This document shows positions 26,770-38,673 of a DNA stretch of 64,000 bases, piece after piece. Location: positions 14,404,688 through 14,468,687 of the forward strand of contig JBANSL010000013.1 of the NCBI GenBank assembly GCA_037127255.1, in the 5' to 3' direction. Under the pieces are notes generated by a model, which saw nothing but the letters and a program-made list of their open reading frames with translations, was not told where the DNA came from and searched no databases. The position numbers were made by a program, and so were the translations under genes. Positions within the stretch are counted from its first letter, which is position 1, and every line of letters starts with the position of its first letter. The DNA is from Persicaria tinctoria. Lineage: Eukaryota; Streptophyta; Magnoliopsida; Caryophyllales; Polygonaceae.

Positions 26770-28803
26770 TATTTTTTATATAAAAATTATGATGGGTGCA
26801 CCTTCAAGAATGGAGTAGATTTTTAACCATTGATCTTAAATATATTTCTAACTACACCACACAATATAGTATTGCAAATAGAAATGTCCCACAATTTTTG
26901 TTTTTTTTGGATGGTGCTCTTAAGATTTTGTGAAAATTTGTCTAGTGTTCAAAAGGGTGAAACTATTGGTAAGATGATAAAATGGCTAATGACAAGACAA
27001 TTTCAATTAAATTACTCATACATCCTTTTTAACTTTTCAAAACATTTACAAATTACACAGTTCTTCTACAGCACCCCACACCAAGTGTTGGTGAACGTTG
27101 ATTGCTCGACTTAAGTTTTCATTCTCAAGCAACCTACTCTTCATCTTCTGTCAACATCTATCCTTATTTGTATGTCATTCAATTGAGTTAATGTTGCTGT
27201 AATTTGGTGGATTCAATTGCAAAACTTGAAGCTTTAATTCCAGGTGGTATCAAATGCTAGTCTAAGAGGCTAAGCAGTTTCGTTAGGAAACAATCATCCT
27301 TTTGCTATATTTCTCGGTGTCAATTTGGATTTGTTGTTAGATCTATATATCGACTTTCTCTTAGATCTATAGATTTTCTACTTAGATTAAGGGCTTTTAG
27401 GGTTTCCTTGTTTGAATTAGGTTTTGGGATAATAGATTAGGATTTCTTACTTCTTGAAAGTAAAATTAACAGTGAGAATTAAACATTCATAGTAACTACT
27501 AAGGAATAGTGTCCTTTAATTAAATGTGCAATGTGAAAAGGAATCGAAATTGGAGCTTTAGATCAAGCTCATCAATGGAGGTTCTTGGAATTTCAGTTGG
27601 AGTTTGTTACAGATTGGAACAATTGACAGATTCCTTTCTGTTTCTCAATTGAATGAGTTGTACAGAAGTCGAGCAATGGGTATTTATAAGCCTATACACA
27701 GATTGACTAAAATACCCTTGGCTAATTGTGAATGTAGCTCTATACAGCATATGAACAAGCTCTATACAACATATGAACAACTAACCAACTAACACTTGAA
27801 AGTGTTATATGCTCAATACAATGACTAAACATGGGATATGGCGATTGATAGAGATATACAATCTGATTATTTTAGAAGTCGTAATGCTTTGCTAGAAGCC
27901 AACTACGATTAATGGGGTTAAATGGTTTAAATCCATGACTAATATAAACGGGTCATATGAGGTCACACACATTGAGTTGATGGATTAGATCAACGGAAAT
28001 GATGGTTATATATTAATATATATGGCATATTATTAATATATATATATCCATATTATTTATTTGTGAAATAATTAAATAGTGGAGATTAATGCGGGAAGTT
28101 AATTAAGGGGTTACACATTCTTGATGAATGTACATTAGAATGTGAAAGGTTGTAACCTCCTCCTAATTAATTAGACAAAAGGAGTTTTGTTTATGTTATG
28201 CCGTGGGGGTGTATTTACACAAAGAAAATGAGCAATGGAGATTTATTCTCCCATGCACCCACTCTCGTATCTAAATAGAGCAAGAAACAAAATAAAAGCA
28301 AATGTTGCTAACTTTTGTCTAAGCTATATGGGAGCAACTACAATAGCAAAAAAGTGTTGATTTTGTGCTAAGGTTCACAAATACCATCCAACGCAATTTG
28401 ATTGCGGATCTTTCGATCTTCGTCCTAGCAGTCGAAGGCAAAAGAGATCTTGACCGGCCTCGTGTGGACCAATTAGAGGAGCAACACGTGGGGCTCTCAT
28501 TCTCTTTCTAATCCTCCCCGTTCAGATCCGGTTCACGCATCAAGAGGTATCCTCTAAACAATGATTGATCTATCAATATGCATAATCGTTACGATTAGAT
28601 GTTTAGATATGATCTGAAATTCCGTTTAACACATCTAATAAACCTTCAACTACTACTAACTCCCACCATATCTCGTGTTTTCAATAGGGGATCTTGAAAT
28701 TTTATAAAAACTATTTTGTCAATAGCCATTTTACTATCTTGTCAATGCATATGCGTTATTGACAAGATAATTTTCAAAACTGCATAAAACTCCTTATTCA
28801 CAA
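26770..28803. other. Intergenic DNA with probable LTR remnants
   Basis: No gene is recognised. A primer-site-like GGTGGTATCAAATGC (about 27243) and LTR-like stretches (about 27560-27800 antisense, and about 27830-28690, which carries GGTCACACACATTGAG and an AT-rich core) suggest old retrotransposon pieces. Ends and duplications could not be set. Confidence 0.35.
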
Positions 28804-28997
28804 CGAATTTTAAGGAGCTAAAAACTATATAATATATTAACTTTATTATTATTATTTTTTTATAATCTAATACTTATTACCAACAAATATTAAGTTGTAA
28901 AAAAAATAATTTAAAAAAAGTTGATATTTTATATAGCTTTTACCACCTTAAAATACGTGTTAAAAAGTCAAACGACATCCTTTTGGATCGGAGGTAG
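28804..28997. mobile_element. 5'-truncated Stowaway-like MITE
   Basis: Shares about 190 bp with 23172-23407 from TTTTAAGGAGCTAAAAA to GGATCGGAGGTAG, followed by TA. The left terminus is missing. Confidence 0.8.
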
Positions 28998-29016
28998 TAT
29001 CAAACAAATGTGTTCT

Positions 29017-29196
29017 TTAATTTGCATCTGCAATTAATGTGAGGGTATGAAGGGTTAGGGTTCCATGTCCCCTCTTCGGCATCCACTGAACCATGCCACT
29101 CTTGCGCATCAACGCCGTCATCACCTTCCTTTCCACCTCCGGCAGTGCACGACACGACATGAACATCCATGTGGCGATCTTGTTAGCAAGCCCTGC
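29017..29196 (-). pseudogene. Exon fragment of an unrecognised plant gene
   Basis: The minus frame reads ATVQAGLANKIATWMF, then a basic stretch (RKVMTALMRKSGMVQWMPKR). A TTTCAG acceptor-like site precedes it beyond the hAT element (about 29700). The composition looks coding, but I do not recognise the family. The hAT MITE at 29204 splits it. Confidence 0.4.
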
Positions 29197-29203
29197 CTGC
29201 ACG

Positions 29204-29690
29204 TAGGGCTGATATACGAGCTAACGAGCTCGAGTAGTGGGTGTTCAAGCTTGGCTCGTTTACAAACGAGACGAGCTCGAGCTCGAGCCTCATTTTCTCG
29301 AGCCGAGCCGAGTCGAGCTCGAGCTACTCACAAAATGTAAATCTGTGATTCAAAGTGAATGGAGTCCAAAAGGCAAAGCGGCTGACAGACTCTTTAGTTG
29401 AAGAGGTTAAATAAAACCTAGGGACAGAACTGTAATTTCACCTACGAAACGAGATATACGCCCTATTTACAAGGGGTTAAATAAAACCTATTTACATGGG
29501 GTTAAATAAAACATAGGGGGAGAACTATAATTTCACCCATAAAATGAGCTATACGAGCTACTCGAGCCGAGCTCGAACTTAGAATTCTTCTCAAGCTTGG
29601 CTCATATTTAATTCGAGCGAGCCCGAGTCAAGCTTTTTTCGAGCCGAGCCCGAGCCGAGCTCGAGCTACTCGGCTCAAGTAACAGCCCTA
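29204..29690. mobile_element. hAT MITE rich in GAGCTCGAGC motifs
   Basis: 487 bp with termini TAGGGCTG and CAGCCCTA and a perfect 8-bp target duplication CCTGCACG at 29196-29203 and 29691-29698. The subterminal parts are packed with CGAGCTCGAGC and CGAGCCGAGC motifs, probable transposase binding sites. The middle has three copies of GGTTAAATAAAAC(C/A)TA. There is no ORF. Confidence 0.93.
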
Positions 29691-29698
29691 CCTGCACG

Positions 29699-30264
29699 GT
29701 GGCTGAAATCCAAATCCACCGAGGACAAATCGAAAGGGTCATTAAAAGGCAATTGGATATCGTCAAATTCAAGAGGAATTAAAAAGACGACACCATTGCG
29801 AGGTCGCTTCGAGCTTCAAATGCGAAGTAGAGAGGGGGGGTGTTACTTTCATGGGAAGAGTTTGGTAGAAAATCTTGATTGCTTGCTCGAAATTCGGATG
29901 GATTTCTTCATCGGAAAAAATCTTGGCTATAACCTACGCCGATCAAACATTGCCAATTTTCCAAATTCGCCGATGAAGGAACATCGGAAATGGCAATGGC
30001 GATGGAGAAAATGCTCATTAATTTGATTGTATTTAGTTTTTTTTTTTTTAAAGGACTTGGTTGTGATTTTGCGAAAATTGTTTTGTCAAATAGTCATTTT
30101 ATTGTCTTATCAATATTCTCACTCATATCTCAATATATTAAATTCTTGGCAATAAATCTAAAAAGAAATTTCTTTTGAAAACGAGGGAATATGTTTAAGG
30201 AGAAAATTATGCTGTACTAACTAGAATTTTATTTTATTTTTTTTGCAAATTAATTAACACCAAT
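29699..30264. other. Intergenic DNA
   Basis: No convincing gene. Weak frames around 29796-30026 lack recognisable motifs. Confidence 0.5.
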
Positions 30265-30707
30265 TTATATAAATCTTGTATGATCGGCTTGATTAGTGCA
30301 TGGTGCGTTCTGACATGTGACCCCAATGTCATATGGCCCACTGAAATTTAACATATAAATCTTGGTCCAAGACTCTTCAACCCCGTATTCCATCATCATC
30401 TCGACATCAACCATGTTTATGAGTGGGGTCGTCTTTCCCACGACTTTGTCTAGCTTTAGGAAGAAAACTGCAACAACATGATCATTCAACACCGAAACCC
30501 CAGCACCCGATACATACGACAAGAAATTAACATCAAACATAATACTAGAACAATGCAACGGCCCACCAATCAACTAAAATTCCTCGTCCTCTGTATCGAA
30601 AGACAACACAACGAATAATTTTGGGTCAGATTGCCCTGATCGACGATATCTCAGCCATCCAGTGCCATGACCCCTTCAAGAGCCCTTGATGACACACCTC
30701 TAAACCA
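30265..30707 (-). pseudogene. F-box-associated-domain gene fragment
   Basis: On the minus strand the frame reads LSFDTEDEEF, a TAG stop near 30574, then LIGGPLHCSS. ESWTKIYML follows, the Trp-Thr-Lys block characteristic of plant F-box-associated (FBA) domains. Substrate-adaptor F-box proteins carry this domain after an N-terminal F-box, which is not seen here. The fragment continues to 30707, where the Copia at 30713 (with its CAAAG duplication) interrupts it. Confidence 0.65.
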
Positions 30708-30712
30708 CAAAG

Positions 30713-30852
30713 TGATAGATTACATAGGTCTTATTATTGTATAGTGGGCCAAAAGCCCATTAAGACCCAATACCTTTGTAACCTATATATATGTTATATC
30801 AATGAATGGAAACCTTAAGGGAGGACATTACAATCAATCTCATTATCTAACA
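30713..30852 (+). repeat. 5' LTR of Copia
   Basis: 140 bp, TGATAG...TAACA, with a TATATATATG promoter-like stretch. It differs from the 3' LTR by three substitutions and a 7-bp tandem gain (AAGCCCA repeated) in the latter. Confidence 0.95.
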
Positions 30853-31040
30853 TGGTATCACAGCCTAAGATCCAAAGACCCTAAATTTCTTTTTCTCTAA
30901 CCCTAGCCTTAGCCGCCTCCTCTTTCTCTCTCCTCAACCCGCCACCTCCTTCTCTCTCCTCGCCGCCCTCCCGCCGTCGGCCTCCCCATCCCCTTGCCGC
31001 CGCACCATCCCTCCCCTCTTTCTCTATCCTTCCCGCCACC

Positions 31041-31760
31041 ATGTCTGTCGAAACCACCGCCACCAAATCACCCTTTCATTCCGCCCTAACCATCTCCAAC
31101 ATCAAAAATTGCATCCCTATCATTCTTGATCATGAATCCAGTACCTACACCATGTGGTCGCACCTCTTCACGACCAATGTTAAGGCTCATAAAGTCCTCC
31201 ACCACATTGACTCCTCCGCCAAACGCCCTGAAAGCGAAGACGACGATCTCTTCGCTCAACTTGACACCATTGTCCTTCAATGGATCTTCAACACCATCTC
31301 AAAAGATCTATTGACCACCATCCTCGACCCCAAAGACTCCGCCTTGAGTGCTTGGAAGAAACTTCAGGATATCTTTCAAGACAACAAGTCCACCCGTGCT
31401 GTCTATCTTGAGCACGAATTCTCAAGTTGCAAACTTTCTTCTTTCCCGTCGATATCTGCCTACTGTCAGCACATCAAGACCTTGGTTGATCAGTTCGACG
31501 CCGTTGATTCCAAACCCAGCGCCACACGCCTCGTTCTCCAGGTACTCTCGGGCCTCCCTTCTGAATACAATGCTGCTGCTACTCATATACAGCAGACGGA
31601 ACCTCTCCCTACGTTCGAAAAGACCCGGTCCCAACTGATCCTGGAGGAGACTCGCCTTCACCGTCGGACAACCGACGCCGCCAAAGACAAGACGACGTTG
31701 GTCTCATCCAGTGACATCATCGAGCAACTTGCCCTACAGCCTGGCCGCAGCAACGATTAG
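31041..31760 (+). pseudogene. Copia gag
   Basis: 239 codons with a copia Gag core (YTMWSHLFTTNVKAH, DPKDSALSAWKKLQDIF, YCQHIKTLVDQFDAV, LSGLPSEYN, LEETRL). The TAG at 31758 is followed in the same frame by a Gly/Arg-rich nucleic-acid-binding tail. The frame then shifts near 31840 before joining pol. No CCHC knuckle is visible. Confidence 0.9.
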
Positions 31761-31900
31761 CAGGGACCAAGAGGCGGCGGCCGCAGCGGCGGGCGCGGCC
31801 GCGGCCGCGGCAAACCCCGCGGCGTCGCAGCAATGGCCGCCCGCAGCACTACGATCCCCGCAACCCCTCTTGGTCCCCCAACCCTGGCTACCCTCCTTGG

Positions 31901-33397
31901 ATGCCCTATGGCTACCCCGGTGCATCGTTTCGTGGACCTGCCCCATATCCCAACCGTCAGCAGGGCTTGTTGGGTCCTGCTCCCCGCCCGTCGTCTGGTC
32001 AGGCATACCCGACTGATGTGCACAACGCCTTCTCTTCCATGCAGCTGACACCCCCTGACGGCGCTTGGTACATGGACACTGGCGCTACCTCTCATATGAC
32101 GAACTCCTTAGGTACTCTCTCATCTCTTTCTTTTAAGGGTCCTGCTCATTCTATTATCGTCGGCAACGGTGGTCGCCTTGCTACTTCGGGCATTGGCCAC
32201 ACCACACTACCAACCCCTACCAACCCTTTGCACCTCAACAATGTCCTTGTTGCCCCCAAACTTGTCAAAAACCTTATCTCTGTCCGTCGGTTCACCACTG
32301 ACAATAATGTTTCTCTTGTGTTTGATCCGTTTGGTTTCTCTGTGAAGGATCTTACTACGGGGGTTACTCGCCTGAGATGTAATAGCACCGGGGAGCTCTA
32401 TCCTGTGTCGTCACCATCACCATCCAGCCCGTCAAGTCCAGTCGCCCGCTCGGCATCATCATCCAGTCTTTGGCATGCACGCCTTGGTCATCCCAGTCCT
32501 GCAGTTTTAGATTTACTTCGTTCTAAGAGTCTTGTCCAATGTAATAAAGAGCTTCGCTCTAGTTTATGTTCGTCTTGTCAGTTAGGCAAGCATGCCAGAC
32601 TTCCCTTTCAGCGATCTTTAAACACTACATTTGCACCTTTTGATATTATTCATAGTGATATTTGGACATCTCCTGTGCCTAGCAAGGAGGGTCATAAGTA
32701 TTACCTTTTGTTTCTGGATGATTATACACATTTCTTATGGGTTTTCCCTTTGCACTTTAAATCTCAAGTGTTCCCTATCTTTGCCAAATTCCACGCTTAC
32801 ATCAAAACACAGTTTCACACCTCTGTCAAGTGTTTCCAATGCGACAATGGCCGCGAATTTGACAACAAAGATTTTCACACTTTCTTTAATACCAATGGGA
32901 TATCCTATCGCTTGTCCTGCCCCTACACCTCTCAACAAAATGGCAAAGCCGAACGAATCATCCGAACCATCACCAATATGATGCGCACTCTTCTTTTCCA
33001 CGCATCCATTCCCCTCCTTTATTGGCCTTACGCCTTGGCCACCACATGCTACCTCCTCAACATTCTCCCTTCCACCACCCTCAACCATCGCTCACCGTTT
33101 CAGGCACTGTATTACACTTTGCCCATATATGATCACCTTCGTACATTTGGTTGCCTGTGCTTCCCCAATCAGGCATCCACCGCCCCCCACAAGCTTCACC
33201 CTCGCTCTACCCCTTGTGTCTTTCTTGGCTACCCGTCTGATCATCGCGGTTACATTTGCCTCGATATCAAGACTCACAGGATCATTCTCTCTCGTCATGT
33301 CACCTTTGATGAGTCGCGATTTCCCTTCGCATCTCCCACACCTCCTGTGTCGTCGATAGAGTCTGAGTCACCATTCCCTCACTTCATTCTTCCCTAG
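31901..33397 (+). pseudogene. Copia pol part 1, protease and integrase
   Basis: The protease DTGA motif (YMDTGATSHMTN) is at about residue 60. The integrase zinc-binding block (LWHARLGHP...CSSCQLGKHARLPF) and the DDE core (HSDIW, CDNGREF, SQQNGKAER) follow. The integrase C-terminus is CVFLGYPSDHRGYICLD. A TAG stop at 33395-33397 ends the frame, which continues in phase after it. Confidence 0.93.
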
Positions 33398-35374
33398 AGC
33401 TCTCCCGGTGCTCCTGCGTCTCCCCCTCCCCCACCTCCCCCGCCACCATCTACCAACAGACCACACACCCGCAGCGTCTCCGGTGTCTTCAGACCCCGTC
33501 AGATCATCTCCATGACCACCGACCATCACCCCGCTATCCACCTCCCTTCACCTCGACAATCACCCACGCCTCACCTACATGCGGCGGCCGCGGCATCGAA
33601 TGCGGCGCCCGCCGCAACCCCATTTGCGGCGCCCGCAGCCACAAACTCGTCCCTGGCGGCGCCCGCCGCAGCCCTTGCTGCGCCCGCCGCAGCCCCATTT
33701 GCTGCACCCGCCGCGTCGAACACCTCCCTGGCGGCGCCCGCCGCCTCTGCACTCGCCGCTTCCTCCTCCCCGCACCTTGCGCCTCTTGCCCCCGTCCTTC
33801 CCGACTCCCAGACCTCCCTCTCCCCCATCCCCACCTCCCACAAACCAGCCCTCCTCGACCCGAATTGGCAGGCGGCTATGCTCAATGAATACAGGGCCCT
33901 TACAAAGAATGGTACTTGGGTTCTTGTCCCTCGCCCTCCCGCGGCGAACGTCGTTCGCTGTATGTGGCTCTTCCGTCACAAGTTCCGTTCTGATGGGACG
34001 TTGGAGCGTTATAAAGCCCGTCTTGTCGTCAACGGTCGATCCCAGCAGGTAGGTATTGATTGTGATGAAACCTTCAGCCCCGTGGTCAAGCCTGCCACTA
34101 TCCGAGTGGTATTGAGCTTAGCTCTGTCGCGCAAATGGGCCATTCATCAGCTGGATGTCAAGAACACTTTTCTGCATGGTCACCTGAATGAGACAGTCTA
34201 CATGTTTCAGCCGCCGGGATTTACTGATGCCGATCGTCCAAAGCACGTCTGTCTCCTGAAGCGCTCTTTGTATGGTCTGAAACAGGCTCCGCGAGCTTGG
34301 TTCCAGCGCTTTGCTTCTCATCTGCTCCGCTTGGGTTTCATTGGCAGCCGCTCGGATTCGTCCCTGTTCATCTATCGCAGAGGCTCCGACATGGCATTTC
34401 TGTTACTGTATGTTGACGACATCATTCTCACCGCCTCTTCTGATGCGCTTCGGACGTCGATTATTTCACAGCTAAGTGCTGAATTCGCTATGTCAGATTT
34501 GGGTCAGTTGTCTTACTTCTTGGGAGTTGCTGTTCAGCGGCATTTGTCTGGCCTATTCCTCTCACAGAGTAAGTATGCTGCTGAAATTGTTGCTCGGGCT
34601 AAGATGAGTAACTGCAATCCGGTCGCCACCCCTGTCGATACATCCAACAAGCTCAGCGCTCACTCTGGTCCTTTGGTTGATGATCCGACTTTGTACCGGA
34701 GCCTTGCTGGTGCTCTTCAGTATCTCACCTTCACCAGACCTGATATCAGTTACGCCGTTCAGCAGATCTGCTTATTCATGCATGCACCCAGGGAACCCCA
34801 CTTTCATGCCTTAAAGCGGATCATTCGGTACATCAGCGGCACACTCGAGCTCGGCACCACGATCACTCCTTCCTCTAAGCTTGACCTTGTTGCTTACACT
34901 GATGCGGATTGGGGTGGTTGTCCTGACACGCGTCGCTCCACGTCTGGTTACTGTGTCTTCCTCAACGACACCCTTGTGTCGTGGTCGGCCAAGCGTCAGT
35001 CTGTCGTGTCTCGCTCCAGCGCTGAGGCCGAATACAGGGGCGTTGCCAACGTTGTCTCTGAGTGCTCTTGGCTCCGCAATCTCCTGCTTGAGCTCCGTTG
35101 CCCTCTTATGAAGGCCACTCTGGTCTACACTGATAACATCTCTGCAGTCTATCTGGCTAGCAACCCGGTCCAACATCAACGCACGAAGCACATTGAGCTT
35201 GATCTCCACTTCGTCAGGGACAAGGTTGCCATAGGACATGTCCGCGTTCTACATGTCCCGTCCTCATATCAGTACGCTGATATATTCACCAAGGGTTTAC
35301 CTAGACAGTTGTTCATTGATTTTCGCTCCAGTCTCACTGTCCGAGCCCCTCCAGTTTCGACTGCGGGGGTTTGA
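33398..35374 (+). pseudogene. Copia pol part 2, reverse transcriptase and RNase H
   Basis: In the same frame as part 1. An Ala/Pro-rich linker (33580-33780) contains repeated APAA units. RT shows WQAAMLNEYRAL, YKARLVVNG, LDVKNTFLHGHL, LYGLKQAPRAW and the YVDDII box. RNase H shows YTDADWGG, SRSSAEAEYR, YTDNISAVYL and HIELDLHFVRDKV. It ends at a stop just inside the 3' LTR (35372). Confidence 0.94.
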
Positions 35375-35518
35375 TAGATTACATAGGTCTTATTATTGTA
35401 TAGTGGGCCAAAAGCCCAAAGCCCATTAAGGCCCAATACCTTTGTAACCTATATATATGTTATATCAATGAATGGAAACCCTAAGGGAGGACATTACAAT
35501 CAATCTCATGATCTAACA
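35372..35518 (+). repeat. 3' LTR of Copia
   Basis: 147 bp, the partner of 30713-30852, followed by CAAAG at 35519-35523. Confidence 0.95.
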
Positions 35519-35523
35519 CAAAG

Positions 35524-36020
35524 AATTATTTTGATCGATATCATCGCCTATGGTTGGTAAGTCGCCGAGAGCCACGCTTTAGACTATACGAAAGCTCATA
35601 AGGGAATAACCAGAAGGATTGTTAATAGTATTCATGACGACGACCACTTTATAGTCACAATCCATACCGTAGACTCAAAAATTGTAAGTTAACTCATTCA
35701 ACTCATTCATCGACTTTAGAGATAAGTGGTCTGTAACTTGCATTCTCGAGTTATCGGGTTATAAAGTATTGAGATGTGAAGGTCAAAAAATTATCCCATA
35801 TCGAAAGTTTGAACAAATCAAGCCTACTATATAAGTTGATGAGTTACTCCTCCTATTGCCAATTTCTTTTAGAATGGAACCTCACCATAAGATGGTGATT
35901 ACCACACCAAACTCGATCTCTTAGCCGTTGCTGGAAGCAGAGATCTTGTTGCTGAAACCCTGTTATGGCTTTCGGTTCGATGGCTCGTGGGAATGAAGTT
36001 AAAGTAGTTTCTAAGAAAGG
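35524..36020. other. Spacer with a decayed LTR-like stretch
   Basis: Around 35795-35890, TATCCCATATCGAAAGTTTGAAC ... ATAAGTTGATGAGTTACTCCTCCTATTGCCAATT resembles the TRIM LTR at 22061-22170. It is probably a decayed relative. No gene is visible. Confidence 0.4.
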
Positions 36021-36859
36021 ATGAGATGTCATAAAGGAGCCGCAGTTTGTCTTGTTACGATCACGTCGGAACACCTATTCATGTTCCACTCTAGCTCCTA
36101 TTCGAATACCCCTTCTCACTCCGCTACATTACTCCAATACATTGCTTTAAATCCAGTTGCATCCAATCCAAGGTGGAATCCCACCTTGGATTTGAATTCT
36201 GGTATCATGCTTCCTGAGGAGGAGATTAAAGTGGTGGGGATGAGTTTGGCTCACGGCGTTTTGAGATGGGGTGGTTTAAGGTGGTATGTGCGTGAGGTTC
36301 TGGGAAACGCCGCGGAATTACCGTTTTTGATCAACAGGAGCGGGAATGGATTCTGGCTTTGGAATCTGATGCTGATATAGCTGAAGACACTGACTTTGAG
36401 TCTCCAGTTTTTTGTGATGCTAAGGTCTATTGGCTTAGCAATAGTAAATCAATATATTACAATGTAGAGACTGGAGAAATAGGATCTTTGAATATGTCAA
36501 ACTCAGAGAGTGAACATCATTATTTGGGAGAAAGTAATAACAAGTTGTATTTGGTGGAACTGATTTCAAATATGGTAAACTGCTATCCTAATGTCTACTG
36601 CAATGAAAAGGAAGTTGGATGGGTGCTCCAATATAAGATCAATCTTAATCGAGTTGTGAATCAATATCCAGAAATTTTAGACAAGGAACGAGCGTACCAA
36701 TGTTACCGGTATACAGTGGTATACATTCACCATGAAAGCCCGGATGCTTTCTTTGTGTTTTTGCGCATACCGAAGAAACTGATAGGCTATAACCTGGCAA
36801 GTGAGAGCTGCTTGGATTTGGGGGAAATTGGTGAACATCCTGTTTGTTCAGATGAATGA
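36021..36859 (+). pseudogene. F-box-associated protein gene, C-terminal part
   Basis: Two overlapping frames, 36021-36380 and 36359-36859, together resemble the C-terminal half of plant F-box proteins of the FBA class. They contain YSSYSNTPSHS-like, NRSGNGFWLWNL, DAKVYWLSNSKSIYYNVETG, VGWVLQYKINL and FLRIPKKLIGYNLAS blocks. The frame changes near 36360. No N-terminal F-box precedes them. The family assignment is by general resemblance and is moderately sure. It is a broken or N-truncated gene. Confidence 0.55.
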
Positions 36860-36888
36860 TTTTTCCCATTTCAAGAATCTTTGTTTGA

Positions 36889-36962
36889 TTGCAGCGGATA
36901 TGACTGTTGGAGGGCCTACCAGGATGTTTGATTGTAGCAGATATGACTGTTGGAGGGCCTAC
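36889..36962. repeat. Short direct duplication
   Basis: GATTG(C/T)AGC(G/A)GATATGACTGTTGGAGGGCCTACC occurs at about 36889 and 36929, 40 bp apart, just after the F-box relic. Confidence 0.8.
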
Positions 36963-37073
36963 AGTCCAATTGACCCGTAAATTGCCTCTTGTTATTCAGC
37001 ATGATAAATGAAGAATGAGTTTTCTTTGAGTTTTATCTTTGTTATTGTTTTCTATGAGTTTTATTCTCTATTT

Positions 37074-38126
37074 TTTTTATTTTTTTTTTATTAGGTAAAA
37101 ATTCGACGCGCCGGACAGGCCCGGCTGGTCGATAGGCCGAAAAAATCGGCGACGGATAACCGTCAGTACAAGTCAAAGACAAAGGCATAAAACAGAGCAG
37201 AAAACCAAATTACATAAGTACAGACTGGAAGCGGTTACTAAACAATCGATGCAAGAGCAGGAACGGAGTGCGACATCTCATCTGCCAGTTGGTAGAGGCA
37301 CGCAGGGAATCCCTGGGGAACTAAGTGGAAACCTCAGATTTGGACTCAAATCAATGAGCCTTCAGGCTTCGATCACGTCCATGACCTCTCGCGCGTCGAC
37401 AAAGGAGAAAGGACACCGCTCAAAAACTACTAGCCCCAAAGCCACACCGTACCACACATAACTCGGTACACCAAACCACTCTACATGCCTTTATTAAAAA
37501 TAATAAAACCTATAATTTTACCACATCGGGCCACTTTGGGCCCAAGGCTAGCAAGGGAAACAGGCCCAGATCTACCCAGCTCGGGCCACAAACGGGTCCG
37601 AGCAAGAATGGCGCTGAGGGAGGACCACATCACCAAAGCCAAGAAGCCGATGACCGCCGGAGGACGGCAACCCGAGGCCGACGACAAGCAGCAATCACCC
37701 AGGCGACGAGACAACGACAACGACGGATAGGGGATAACCCGATAGGGGATGCGACGCAACAGAGGGGTAACGAGGCGGCCAAGGGACCGGCAAGATGAGG
37801 CTGGCGGGAGGGGAAGGAAACTCGACACCCCAAAAGGCCGAAGCCCCAACCCAATTTCACCAACGGGGCGAGATCCGGAAGAAGCCACAAGGGTGGATGT
37901 ACCAGAGATGGAGTTTAGGCCCTAGAGACGAAGCAATCGACCAAAAAACCAGAACAGATTGACAAGGGATAGATGTATCGACAAATCTGAGGTTGAGGAT
38001 GAAGATTTGGCACAAAAATCATATTTGGATGGTTGAGGTTTGTAGAATTCCCGAAGGAATGGGTACTCAAGAGGGAGTTTCTCTCTCCTAGGAGAGAGAA
38101 ACTCTCTAAGTGCATCAAATGACTTT
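37074..38126 (-). mobile_element. Antisense non-LTR retroposon
   Basis: A 17-bp target duplication AGTTTTATTCTCTATTT at 37057-37073 and 38127-38143 brackets about 1.05 kb. A T-rich tail at the left end (about 37074-37094) is a poly(A) tail on the minus strand, preceded there by an AATAAA signal. A GC-rich minus frame (37481-37888, MASSGSRPVGEIGL...) has no domain I know. The 5' end carries a perfect 30-bp palindrome at 38075-38104. It could be a 5'-truncated LINE or a SINE-like or processed sequence. Confidence 0.75.
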
Positions 38127-38357
38127 AGTTTTATTCTCTATTTGATGATATGTCAATCAATTAGTTCTTACACTTTTTGAATTTGAATGAGTGATTCATC
38201 CTTGATCGTATTTTGTATGTACTCTACGAATGCAATTCCCGACCAGTTTGAATTTGTTCTCATACTTGGTGTCTTCCAGGTGAATATTTTTTACAATTGA
38301 ATGTTTTATTTGTTTTTAAAATAAAATAGTTCATAAAAATGTAAAAATATTTTAATC

Positions 38358-38673
38358 TCTATTAAGTCACTGAACCAACCTCTATTTAGTCACTGAACCA
38401 ACCTCTGTTTAGTCATTGAACCAACCTATTTAGTCATTGCACCAAACTCTATTTACTCACTGAACCAACCTCTATTTAGTCACTGAACCAACTTCTATTT
38501 AGTCACTGAACCAACCTCTATTTAGCCACTGAATCAGCCTCTATTTAGCCAGTGAACCAACCTATTTAGTCACTGAATCAACCTTTATTTAGTTACTGAA
38601 CCAACCTCTATTTAGCCACTGAACCAATCTCTATTTAGTTTCTAAACCAATCTCTATTTAGTCACTGAATCAG
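38358..38673. repeat. Minisatellite, 23-bp unit, about 14 copies
   Basis: The consensus unit is TCTATTTAGTCACTGAACCAACC, given here as TCTATTTAGTCAC plus TGAACCAACC. Copies are 21-23 bp and differ at one to four positions. The array ends exactly where CRK fragment homology begins. Confidence 0.95.

Larger units (their letters stand above)
30713..35518 (+). mobile_element. Nearly complete Copia retrotransposon
   Basis: 4806 bp, with short LTRs (30713-30852 and 35372-35518) and perfect target duplications CAAAG at 30708-30712 and 35519-35523. The primer site TGGTATCACAGCC is at 30853 and the purine tract GCGGGGGTT precedes the 3' LTR. The coding order gag, protease, integrase, RT, RNase H is typical of Ty1/copia. 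Three lesions are visible: TAG at 31758, a frameshift near 31840 in the Gly/Arg-rich region, and TAG at 33395. The element is young but probably not autonomous as assembled. Confidence 0.96.

Noticed and set aside
33512..34052. Long Pro/Arg-rich and Ala/Gly-rich frames in the Copia linker
   Set aside because: Shadow frames of the GC-rich Ala/Pro linker in pol.
38358..38673. Possible CRISPR-like array
   Set aside because: Units are contiguous with no unique spacers, and the context is a plant nuclear genome. It is a minisatellite.
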